Origin: Porphyromonadaceae bacterium UBA7572
GTDB taxonomy: Bacteria; Bacteroidota; Bacteroidia; Bacteroidales; Muribaculaceae
Assembly (NCBI GenBank): GCA_002476625.1
Contig: DLLC01000002.1
Span: 9,342 to 22,870 of the forward strand
Reading direction: 5' to 3'
DNA length: 13,529 bases
The translations under genes were made by a program, and so were the position numbers. The notes beneath the pieces are model-generated. The model searched no databases and had not been told where the DNA came from. It worked only from the letters and a program-made list of their open reading frames with translations. Shown here piece by piece: positions 6,750 to 13,529 of this stretch. The first letter of the stretch is position 1. Each line of letters starts with the position of its first letter.

Positions 6750-6781
6750 CAAAAGTACGAAATGTATGCTACACACGCAAA
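6750..6781 (-). promoter_or_regulatory. Promoter of the EamA transporter gene
   Basis: The minus strand has TTTG (6778-6781), a 20-nt spacer and TACTTTTG (6750-6757), an exact consensus match. It lies just downstream of the terminator of the giant gene, so the transporter is transcribed independently. Confidence 0.82.
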
Positions 6782-6826
6782 CAAATATGAAGAGGCTGTC
6801 CTATGGGTGAAATTGAAAGGAGGAGT

Positions 6827-6869
6827 AAAAAAAGAGGGCGTGCCATCTTTTATAATGACACGCCCCCTC
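6827..6869 (-). terminator. Terminator of the giant GLUG-protein gene
   Basis: The arms gagggcgtg (6834-6842) and cacgccccctc (6859-6869) pair over 9 bp with one bulged C and a 16-nt loop. On the minus strand the stem is followed by seven T (6827-6833). It lies about 48 nt beyond the stop codon at 6918. Confidence 0.88.
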
Positions 6870-6917
6870 ACGGGTTTTATGATGGTTAATCAGTGCTTCA
6901 CATCATATTTTAGAGTC

Positions 6918-9900
6918 TCATTTTACCAGCACCTTTTTAGCGGAGGTGGTGCCGTCGGTGTAGACTGTCTGCTCCACATAGATGCCTGCGTCGGACGGCT
7001 TCTCGGTGAAGCGCACGCCGCTCATATTGTAATAGGCACGTGAAGCCACAGCCTTGTCCACTGCCACATCGCCCACGCCGGTGGCTTCAGTCACCACGAT
7101 TTCGTAAGTGCGAGAGAAGCGTCCTGTGGTCTTGGTAATGGTGGCAGGTCCTGCAGCCTTGGCGTAAACCACGCCGTCATAGATGCCGAGGTTGTCCGAC
7201 ACGCTCCACTGCACGCCTTCAAGCGCACCGATGGTGATGGGCTTTGTCACGCTCTCGAAAGTGTCGCCATCGCCAAGGAGAACTGAAGCCACAAAGAAGT
7301 TGTTGTAGGGGTTCGAGGCAAAGCCTTTGAGCGACGGGTAGCAGGCAGGCTGCAGCTCAAACTCATCGCTGATGCCGCCTTGCTCAAACATCTCACGGGT
7401 GGACTTGCCGATTGGAGTGCCAAACTGGCTGGCAAGGTCGTAGGGTGTGAGGGCGCAGACAGTGGTGTCGACGTATGCGTTCACGATGTCGTAGTAAATG
7501 CGTCCCTTAGGATAAGCTGCGGCTATGGCGCTGACGTTGCTTCCGTCCGACACCACCTTGCCGGCGTTGTAGCTGTCGGTCACGGTCACGGCAAACGAGA
7601 GGGCCTGTCCAGTGTATGGCTGGGCGAGAATGCCGCCCACGTTGTCCTCGCCGGTGACGGTGCCAAAGTTGTAGCTGTCGTAGATTTTAAAGCGTCCGGC
7701 GCCTGCGATACCACCTACGTCGGTGCTGCCGCCAGTCACGTTGCCCACGTTGAAGCAGCGGTGCATTTCCTTTGATTGGCTGCCGTTGTAGCCTGCGATG
7801 CCGCCCACATTCTTGCCGGCGCCAGTCACGTCGCCAGTGTTGTAGCAGTCTTCGGTGAACGCCTTGAGTGTGCCTGCAATACCGCCCACAAAGGCGTTGC
7901 TGGCATTGGTGGAGGTGATGTTGCCGAGGTTGTAGCAGCGAGCCACATAGGTGGTGTCGGTGCCCGTGACGGTGGCGTTGCCCACGATACCGCCCACATG
8001 CATATTACCCGTGATTGGGGCATCGTTGTAGCAGTCGGTGATAGAGGAGCTGACAGAGGCGTTGCTCACCAGGCGTGCGACCACGCCACCCACATACGAT
8101 CCGGTGGCGGTGATTTCGCTTGCGTTGTAGCAGCGCGAGATGTGAGTGCCGGCAAGCATATTGCCAGCCACACCGCCCACGGTGCCGGTGGTGGACACTG
8201 CTTTCACAGTTCCAGCGTTGTAGCAGCTGTCGATAAGGAAAGGGGTGGCATTGTTATGAGCCACGTTCAGGGCCACGATACCGGCTGCATAAGCCTTTTG
8301 CGCAGTCACCTCACCCTCGTTGTGGCAGTAGCTCACGCCCGATGGAAGCAGCGCGTCGCCAATGATGCCGCCAGCATATTGGCTTGATGCGGTCACCTTG
8401 CCATAGTTGGCGCAATTGGAGGCGTAAACCGACGCGTAGCCAGCCACGCCGCCCGCATATTGGGTGGTGGCGGTCACCTCTCCATAGTTATAGCAGCTGT
8501 CCACAGCCACCTTCGATGAAGGAGCCGATGTGCCGAATATGCCACCTGCGTTGGTGGTCTTGGCAGTCACCTTGCCGTGGTTGGCGCATTTGCTTATCTT
8601 GCTGCCCTCATAGGCTGTGCCAGCGATGCCGCCCGCCGAGATGGTGCCGGTGGCAGTTACTTGGGCATAGTTGCTGGTGTTGTAGATTTCGCCATAAAGG
8701 CTACCAGCCACACCGCCCACAGAAGTGTAGGCGCTAATCTCACAGTTTTTGGCCACAATCAGGTCGTGCACACATCCATCTGCGCCCACAATGCCAAACA
8801 AGCCATAGTTGGCGTCGGTTTTCTCCGTGGCGCTCACCGCCACATTGCTGACAGTGTGCCCGTTGCCATCAAAGCTGCCCTGGAACACGTTTGCACCTCC
8901 AGCAATAGGTGCGAAAGCAACGCCAGAGAAGTCAAGATTGGCGTCGAGCTTGATGTATGTGCCACCGAAGTCGAATCCAGTGCTGGTCATAAATTCGGCC
9001 ACCTTCTTCCAGTCGTCGGTGCTCCTTATCAAGTATGGCACAGCGGCTGTACCCTCGCCTTCAAGAATCTTGCTGTTGAGGGTGGTCAAAGGCAACTCGC
9101 GCACATAGCCGTCGGCAGCCGAAACCAGTGTGTCGGCTTTTGCGCCCTCGGCAGGTACTGTGACGTTCAGAGAGGAGCCAGCCACGCTGAAGCTGTCGCC
9201 CTTCTTCACGCTCCATGCCACATCAGTTGCATTGCAGAGCTGTGCGGTGGCGGTGACGTATGCCGCATTGTTGCCATCGGCGAATTTCACCACCGAGCGG
9301 GCCTGCAGTTTGGCAAGGGCGAAGTCTTTGGCGAACGTCAGCATCGGATACTGCGTGTCGGCTTTGCTCCAAGCCGAGTCGGGAAGCGCCACCTTGGCGG
9401 AGGCCAGTTCGGCAGAGTTCAGTCCGGTGGTGCCCGCCACGTTGGCCAAGCCCACGGCGCCAAGTTTCTGAATTTGCTTATCGTAGCAGCAGTTTTCAAA
9501 GGTGCCGAGGGTGTTCACACCCACGAGTGCACCGCCGGTTGAAGCATCTGCTGTGCTTTCCACCACACCGTAGTTCACGCCGTTGGTCACTTTGGTGGGT
9601 GCTGCGGCAGTACCGGCCTGTGTGCCGGCGATGCCGCCCACTTGCTTATACGAGCTCACTTTACCGGTGTTGAGCACATTCAGCAGCTTTGAGCCAGCTG
9701 CCGCGCTACCCACAATGCCGCCGGCTGCATACTGCTTGCCTTCGGCTTGGTATGGATTGAGGAATTTGGCAGCCACTTCACCTGCATTCTGGCAGTCTTC
9801 AATAGTGGCAGCGGTGCTCTTGCCCGCAATGCCACCTGCATAGGTGCCGCCGGCATACACGGTGCCGCCGTTGAAGCAGCGGCGCACGGTGCCTTTAGCC

Positions 9901-12900
9901 TTCAGGTCGCCCACGATGCCGCCTGCCTCTGAGAAGTAGGTCTTCACCGTGGCATAGTTGGCGCAGTTTTCAATCAAGCCAGCGTTTGAGCCCGCGATTG
10001 CGCCACCGTAGCAGAACGTGTCGAACAGGCAGTTCTTGCCTATGGTCACGTTCTTCACCACGCCTTTATCACCCACATTGCCAAACAGTCCTGCATAGTT
10101 GTAGCTGTCGTCGCTCCGGGGGTTCACGTAGCCAGGGGTAGATGATGACTCATCATAGTAAGCCACACTGCTCACCACCATATTGTCGATGGTGAAGCCA
10201 CCGCCGTCATAGTTGCCAAGGAAGAGGAATCTTGCGTAGGGGTCTTTACAGATAGGCACAATGGTGTCGCCCTCACAGTCGATGTCGGCCACTTGCTTGA
10301 GGTATTTGTCCTCAAAACTGATGCTTGCGGCATTGGAGATGTGCGAGAGGTCGGCAAGGTCCTTCTTGGTGCGGATAAGCCAAGGATTGTCGGCTGTTCC
10401 TGCTCCCTCGAAAGGCATAGGAGCGATGTTCAGGATCACGTATTTGCGCACATTGCCCTTGCTCACCACCACAGTGTCGGTGTGCTGCTCCCAGTTGAGC
10501 TCAGCCACGCCGTTGTTGAACTTGTAGGCGTAGCCGCCATCGGTGGTGTATTGGTTGTTTTTCACACCGTTCCACACCACGTCGCCTACGGTGCTATAGG
10601 AGAAGTTGCTTTTCACCTGGTTCACATTGTCGCTCGCTGCGAGGATGACTGCCGCTGAAGAAGCTGCCTGGAAGTCGGCAGGGAGTGATTTCAGAGTGGG
10701 ATACACACCAGTCTGGGCTGTCCACACATCGGGTGAGTATCCTTCTGGAGCGGTGCCAGAGGTGAGCTCGGCAGTGCTCTTGGCATTGTCGGCCTCCAGC
10801 CCTGCGATCTGTGCATCGTAGTAGCAGCCGCTTCCTATGGTGATGTATTTAGATGTGCCCACCAAGCCACGGGTGCTTTCGGTGGATCCGGTGAGCACCA
10901 TGGCTGAAGAGTAGCAGTTGGTGATGGTGCTTCCGCCGGAAGTCTCGTTGTATTCCGAGCTTCTGCCCACCAGGCCACCACAGTGAGGAGTGCTGGTGTT
11001 GCTCACATAGCCAGTGCTGTAGCAGTTGTTCACCTTTGCGTTATAGATGGTGCCAATAAGGCCGCCCACATAGCAAGCGTTGGCCGACAGGCCCATCACG
11101 GTGGCAGATGCTGCGCAACCGGTGACAGAGCCATTGCCAAAAATACCTACAAGGCCACCCACAGCCACTTCGCTGTTGGTGCCATACACATTGCCTGAGA
11201 ATGAGCATCCATCGACAGAGGCGTCGGGCGCGCTTGTGTTGGCCTTGCTCACCAGGCCCACAATTCCGCCCACAAACACTTGCTTTCCGGTGCCATAAAC
11301 GGTGCCGGTGGCATGAGCATTGGTGATGCTGCCATATTCTGCGCCCGCCACAGCGCCGCTGTAGCCTAATGAGCGCACATAGGCTTTTTCTACGGTCACG
11401 TTACTGATTGGACCATAGGAGCGTCCTGCCACGCCACCCACATTGTAGCCTTCTGTGGCGAGGATGCGTGGAGAGGTCAGTGTCACATTGTCGATTTTTC
11501 CGAAGTTGCGTCCTGCCACAGCGCCCACGTTGTAGCCAAGCGACGAGATGTAAGGGCTGGTAAGTTTCAGGTTCTTCACCTCGCCATTCACGCCCAACTC
11601 CGAGAAAAGCCCGCAATAGTCGTAAGCGTAGTTGTCGATAGAGAGGTTACTGATAGTGTGACCGTCGCCGTCAAACACGCCGTCGAACACATACTCAGTG
11701 TTGCCCACAGGAGAGATGTCTTCTTTGGTTTTGGCCAGGTCGATGTCACAGGCAAGCTTAAAGTGCTTCCCGGCAAACACGCCATAGTATTTCACATCAG
11801 TAACAGTGGTGGTGGCAGCGGTGCTGCGCACGCTTGCGTCATTCTTTGAGAGATATGCCAGTGTGGCAAGGTCTTTGTCGGTCTTGATCAGATACGGACT
11901 CTCTGCCGTTCCGGCTCCCTCGAAATCAAGGGTGGGCTTGGCAGGGAATGCCAGGCTGGCGGTGGTGGTGATGTCGGCGCCGTCATACATGGCCATTATC
12001 ACCTTGTAGGTGCCATACGCTGCCTGTATCCATTTTCCCCATGATATTTTTCCTGAGGCGTAGGTCGCGCTCACGGGGCTGAGTACCTGGGCCGACACTT
12101 TGATCGCCCCTGTGGCATCTGCCGTTTCGGTGTAGGGGTAGCAGTTCACGTCGCCGTAGGTGTTTACGGTGTAGAGCGTCTGCGGGTCGATGCTCACAGT
12201 GCCGTCGGCATTGAGGGTGAGCAGCACATCGGTATAGCCCAGCGATGCGGCGGGAATGTGCAGTGCACGGGCCTTGTTGTTCGACACCTGGTATACGAAG
12301 CCGCCAGTGCTTTCATTAGTCACGGTGCGGTTCTGGGTGGTCATGGTGCCGTCGCCGCCGAAGGTCACCTTCTTGCTGACGATGCTGGCGTTTGGTGTGG
12401 CCACCACGGCATACTTAATCAGGCTGTTGGTCAGGTAAGCGCCCTTGCTCGGCCCTTCGGTAACAAAAAAGCCGAAAGCGTCTTCAATGAAGATTCCGCC
12501 ATCGGCTATTGTTCCTTTCACTTCGTCGGTGACGCTATACACACCGGCTTTGGGGTCGTACTTGCACAGCGACACAGTGTTGCCGTCGATTTCCGTCACG
12601 GCTTGCACTGGGAATGTGACTTCGCCAGTGGCCTCATCGACCTTTGCCTTGAGGGCGATGTCGGAGTACATAAAGGGGGAGATTGTCACACTGTCGGAGC
12701 CCGTTTTTTCCACTGTCACTTCATAGGCAGGCAGAAGTCCGGAGGTGCGCTTTGGCATCAGCGTCTTCTTGCCCACAAGCGAAGCTATAGTGGTGGCATT
12801 GGCCTTTCGCGGCGCGCGCCAGGGTCTGACGCCCTGCTCGCCTTTGGCCACAGCTCCAACCTTGAAAGCCTTGCTTCTGTCGAGCGCCAGCGTGGTGCCA

Positions 12901-13040
12901 CTCTCCACAGGTGGTGTCAGCGCCACCGGCCCACTCGTGAAAGTGTAGTCGGCAGCTTTCGCTGGTGCGTCTTGAGCATAAGCATAGCTGGCGTAGGTCA
13001 CACACGCCAGACACAATAAGAAAAGTAACTTCTTACTCAT
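6918..13040 (-). CDS. Giant secreted GLUG-repeat surface protein with type IX-like C-terminal tail
   Basis: This 2,040-residue exported protein is probably cell-surface or secreted. It starts with a type I signal peptide (MSKKLLFLLCLACVTYASYA, cleavage near 22). After an unassigned N-terminal region (about 30-370) come three modules. Each has a header EGxGTA..P(Y/W)LI (about 373, 877 and 1326) followed by a Asp/Leu-rich 'KDLATLAYLS'-type helix and then GLUG-type repeats of the form (V/A)GGIAG...CYNxGxV: about 505-740 (seven to eight units), 980-1187 (about six) and 1441-1835 (thirteen). Modules one and two end in a 'C(Y/C)YD' unit and a 'YP.LK/YPMLTF' segment, and Ig-like stretches precede the second and third headers and follow the third array. 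The last 38 residues (YYNMSGVRF...GIYVEQ...KKVLVK) resemble a type IX secretion type A sorting tail. GLUG repeats are predicted to form a beta-helix and occur in adhesins and proteases, but no catalytic motif is seen here. A role in adhesion or surface coating is inference. The ATG at 13038-13040 is fixed by the signal peptide. Confidence 0.88.
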   Translation of the reverse strand: MSKKLLFLLCLACVTYASYAYAQDAPAKAADYTFTSGPVALTPPVESGTTLALDRSKAFKVGAVAKGEQGVRPWRAPRKANATTIASLVGKKTLMPKRTSGLLPAYEVTVEKTGSDSVTISPFMYSDIALKAKVDEATGEVTFPVQAVTEIDGNTVSLCKYDPKAGVYSVTDEVKGTIADGGIFIEDAFGFFVTEGPSKGAYLTNSLIKYAVVATPNASIVSKKVTFGGDGTMTTQNRTVTNESTGGFVYQVSNNKARALHIPAASLGYTDVLLTLNADGTVSIDPQTLYTVNTYGDVNCYPYTETADATGAIKVSAQVLSPVSATYASGKISWGKWIQAAYGTYKVIMAMYDGADITTTASLAFPAKPTLDFEGAGTAESPYLIKTDKDLATLAYLSKNDASVRSTAATTTVTDVKYYGVFAGKHFKLACDIDLAKTKEDISPVGNTEYVFDGVFDGDGHTISNLSIDNYAYDYCGLFSELGVNGEVKNLKLTSPYISSLGYNVGAVAGRNFGKIDNVTLTSPRILATEGYNVGGVAGRSYGPISNVTVEKAYVRSLGYSGAVAGAEYGSITNAHATGTVYGTGKQVFVGGIVGLVSKANTSAPDASVDGCSFSGNVYGTNSEVAVGGLVGIFGNGSVTGCAASATVMGLSANACYVGGLIGTIYNAKVNNCYSTGYVSNTSTPHCGGLVGRSSEYNETSGGSTITNCYSSAMVLTGSTESTRGLVGTSKYITIGSGCYYDAQIAGLEADNAKSTAELTSGTAPEGYSPDVWTAQTGVYPTLKSLPADFQAASSAAVILAASDNVNQVKSNFSYSTVGDVVWNGVKNNQYTTDGGYAYKFNNGVAELNWEQHTDTVVVSKGNVRKYVILNIAPMPFEGAGTADNPWLIRTKKDLADLSHISNAASISFEDKYLKQVADIDCEGDTIVPICKDPYARFLFLGNYDGGGFTIDNMVVSSVAYYDESSSTPGYVNPRSDDSYNYAGLFGNVGDKGVVKNVTIGKNCLFDTFCYGGAIAGSNAGLIENCANYATVKTYFSEAGGIVGDLKAKGTVRRCFNGGTVYAGGTYAGGIAGKSTAATIEDCQNAGEVAAKFLNPYQAEGKQYAAGGIVGSAAAGSKLLNVLNTGKVSSYKQVGGIAGTQAGTAAAPTKVTNGVNYGVVESTADASTGGALVGVNTLGTFENCCYDKQIQKLGAVGLANVAGTTGLNSAELASAKVALPDSAWSKADTQYPMLTFAKDFALAKLQARSVVKFADGNNAAYVTATAQLCNATDVAWSVKKGDSFSVAGSSLNVTVPAEGAKADTLVSAADGYVRELPLTTLNSKILEGEGTAAVPYLIRSTDDWKKVAEFMTSTGFDFGGTYIKLDANLDFSGVAFAPIAGGANVFQGSFDGNGHTVSNVAVSATEKTDANYGLFGIVGADGCVHDLIVAKNCEISAYTSVGGVAGSLYGEIYNTSNYAQVTATGTISAGGIAGTAYEGSKISKCANHGKVTAKTTNAGGIFGTSAPSSKVAVDSCYNYGEVTATTQYAGGVAGYASVYASNCANYGKVTASSQYAGGIIGDALLPSGVSYCHNEGEVTAQKAYAAGIVALNVAHNNATPFLIDSCYNAGTVKAVSTTGTVGGVAGNMLAGTHISRCYNASEITATGSYVGGVVARLVSNASVSSSITDCYNDAPITGNMHVGGIVGNATVTGTDTTYVARCYNLGNITSTNASNAFVGGIAGTLKAFTEDCYNTGDVTGAGKNVGGIAGYNGSQSKEMHRCFNVGNVTGGSTDVGGIAGAGRFKIYDSYNFGTVTGEDNVGGILAQPYTGQALSFAVTVTDSYNAGKVVSDGSNVSAIAAAYPKGRIYYDIVNAYVDTTVCALTPYDLASQFGTPIGKSTREMFEQGGISDEFELQPACYPSLKGFASNPYNNFFVASVLLGDGDTFESVTKPITIGALEGVQWSVSDNLGIYDGVVYAKAAGPATITKTTGRFSRTYEIVVTEATGVGDVAVDKAVASRAYYNMSGVRFTEKPSDAGIYVEQTVYTDGTTSAKKVLVK
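7545..8720 (-). repeat. Thirteen-unit GLUG repeat array of the third module
   Basis: Residues 1441 to about 1835 hold thirteen successive units averaging 30 residues, each opening with (V/A)(G/A)G(I/V)xx and containing (C/S)(Y/A/F/H)N before a short beta segment such as GxVT. At the DNA level the 9-mer ttgtagcag recurs at 7840, 7930, 8026, 8125 and 8218, spacing 90-99 bp. The repeats are degenerate overall and stay in frame, so this is a protein repeat and not a CRISPR or VNTR of identical units. Confidence 0.8.
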
Positions 13041-13200
13041 AGCTTGAACTTTGTTTGGATTAATAAATAAGATAAATTATATTCCCTTTGAAAATGAAAT
13101 CAAAATGTTTTACACTGCAAATATACAAATTTTTAATATTTATCTATATATTTTTTAAAAAATAATACTTATTTCAGTGCTATTTTTAACAAACTGATAC
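13041..13200. other. AT-rich leader upstream of the giant gene
   Basis: These 160 bases before the signal-peptide ATG are strongly A/T-rich, with long T and A runs (for example 13125-13165). Apart from a -7 box at 13118-13125 I see no gene, and the composition could act as an UP-like or curved region. Confidence 0.5.
13118..13125 (-). promoter_or_regulatory. -7 box of the giant gene promoter
   Basis: The minus strand reads TATATTTG, an exact TAnnTTTG, predicting a start near 13112 and a leader of about 72 nt. The -33 position 20 nt upstream reads ATAT rather than TTTG, so the promoter is weaker or regulator-dependent, or lies elsewhere in this AT-rich stretch. Confidence 0.5.
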
Positions 13201-13217
13201 TCTTGCGTAAGTGTTAC

Positions 13218-13259
13218 AAAAAATGGCGTATGGTGGCTGCGGGGCACTCATACGCCATT
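13218..13259 (-). terminator. Terminator of an unseen minus-strand transcript
   Basis: The arms aatggcgtatg (13222-13232) and catacgccatt (13249-13259) pair perfectly over 11 bp with a 16-nt loop. On the minus strand the stem ends in six T (13218-13223). The U-tract side shows it ends a transcript coming from higher coordinates, 73 nt after the stop of the open frame at 13332-13529. It also separates that transcript from the giant gene. Confidence 0.75.
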
Positions 13260-13331
13260 CAAAATACAATACTACCTCTTTTTATTACATTCAAATTTGT
13301 GCCAATCGTTGCACTAAAGGTGACGCAAATA

Positions 13332-13529
13332 TCAGCAAAAAGACTGAAAACGACGTGGTGTTACAGGTGGTATTTCACACCAGTAGCCAATATGGACACT
13401 ATAAAGGGTGATGATAGTATGATTTAGCCAGAAAATGACAACGGAGACGGCATTCGCCCGATAGAGAATTTTTTGGGGGTGGACAAATTGGAGGGATGGA
13501 TAGGGACAAAAAAAATCCCAGATATCACT
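13332..13529 (-). other. Open reading frame entering from the right edge, no start codon in window
   Basis: On the minus strand one frame is open for 65 codons from the window end to a TGA at 13332-13334. It begins SDIWDFFCPYPSLQF and ends VTPRRFQSFC. It has no ATG, so it can only be the 3' part of a gene that starts outside, or chance. The terminator at 13218-13259 lies downstream in the right orientation. I do not recognise the peptide and the composition (many aromatic, Ile and Val residues) is not clearly that of a folded domain; a repeated non-coding element is an equal possibility. Confidence 0.3.
13509..13529 (-). repeat. Right copy of the 21-bp inverted repeat at the window ends
   Basis: The last 21 bases are the exact reverse complement of bases 2-22. 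Inward of the match the two flanks differ. Both copies read outward-to-inward in the same frame as SDIWDFF, which follows from sequence identity and is not separate evidence of coding. Confidence 0.75.

Noticed and set aside
7545..8720. Regular repeats resembling a CRISPR array
   Set aside because: The repeats are degenerate, lie in frame inside a coding sequence and encode GLUG protein units; there are no cas genes.
8577..9542. Plus-strand open frame of 321 codons inside the giant gene
   Set aside because: It lies wholly antisense to the GLUG protein, its peptide is rich in A, G, H and V as expected of a complement of repetitive coding DNA, and it has no promoter or family motif.
12990..13040. 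Lipoprotein signal peptide in the giant protein (Cys at residue 13)
   Set aside because: The residue at -3 is Cys, the candidate is too close to the N-terminus, and a good type I cleavage site follows near residue 22.
13203..13427. Plus-strand frames of 66-74 codons in the right-hand gap
   Set aside because: Both start inside or next to the minus-strand terminator stem, have no upstream promoter or family resemblance, and end without a terminator. The minus-strand open frame with terminator explains the region better.
2..13529. The whole window as one transposon with terminal inverted repeats
   Set aside because: No transposase or integrase is present, and the interior carries essential housekeeping genes (tsaE, birA). 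A contig between two copies of an interspersed repeat fits better.

Overview
This window looks like a chromosomal stretch of a gut- or oral-type Bacteroidota (order Bacteroidales, probably Prevotellaceae or Muribaculaceae). Three points support this: promoters of the Bacteroidota form TTTG-N20-TAnnTTTG, no Shine-Dalgarno-like sites, and protein families typical of the order (AAA_14/DUF4143 ATPase, DUF2795, a very large GLUG-repeat surface protein with a C-terminal tail resembling a type IX secretion signal). The genus is inference. The genes are mostly ordinary; the best non-routine signals are a promoter-hairpin-T8 leader at 5027-5119, the architecture of the 2,040-residue surface protein, and matching inverted sequences at the two window ends.

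Layout, left to right. At 1-114 a 21-bp sequence recurs inverted at the right end. At 115-1428 (-) is a lone AAA ATPase with a nuclease-like C-terminus, with its own promoter and a palindrome in its leader. At 1546-4471 (-) lies a housekeeping run transcribed right to left from one very good promoter (4440-4471): tsaE (tRNA t6A synthesis), birA (biotin ligase), a LOG-family phosphoribohydrolase, a PduO-type cobalamin adenosyltransferase and a small acidic DUF2795 protein, closed by a long-stem terminator (1546-1602). At 4648-5016 (+) is a small secreted His/Arg-rich protein. At 5027-5748 (+) a consensus promoter is followed almost at once by a hairpin plus T8, then a flavodoxin-fold NAD(P)H oxidoreductase/azoreductase-like gene. 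At 5805-6707 (-) is an EamA/DMT-type transporter, convergent with the oxidoreductase and with its own promoter. At 6918-13040 (-) is the giant secreted protein, built as three successive modules, each with an EGxGTA..P(Y/W)LI header and an array of about 30-residue GLUG-type repeats, with its own terminator (6827-6869).

The last 489 bp (13041-13529) contain no complete gene. They hold an AT-rich leader with a -7 box for the giant gene, a strong minus-strand terminator (13218-13259), and a reading frame without a start codon that enters from the right edge and stops at 13332. That terminator and open frame suggest another minus-strand transcript comes in from outside the window.

Functionally, birA and the cobalamin adenosyltransferase supply two cofactors (biotinyl-protein and adenosylcobalamin) used in the succinate/propionate branch common in Bacteroidales; whether they are co-transcribed for that reason is inference. 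No CRISPR array, rRNA, tRNA, phage or recognisable transposase gene was seen.
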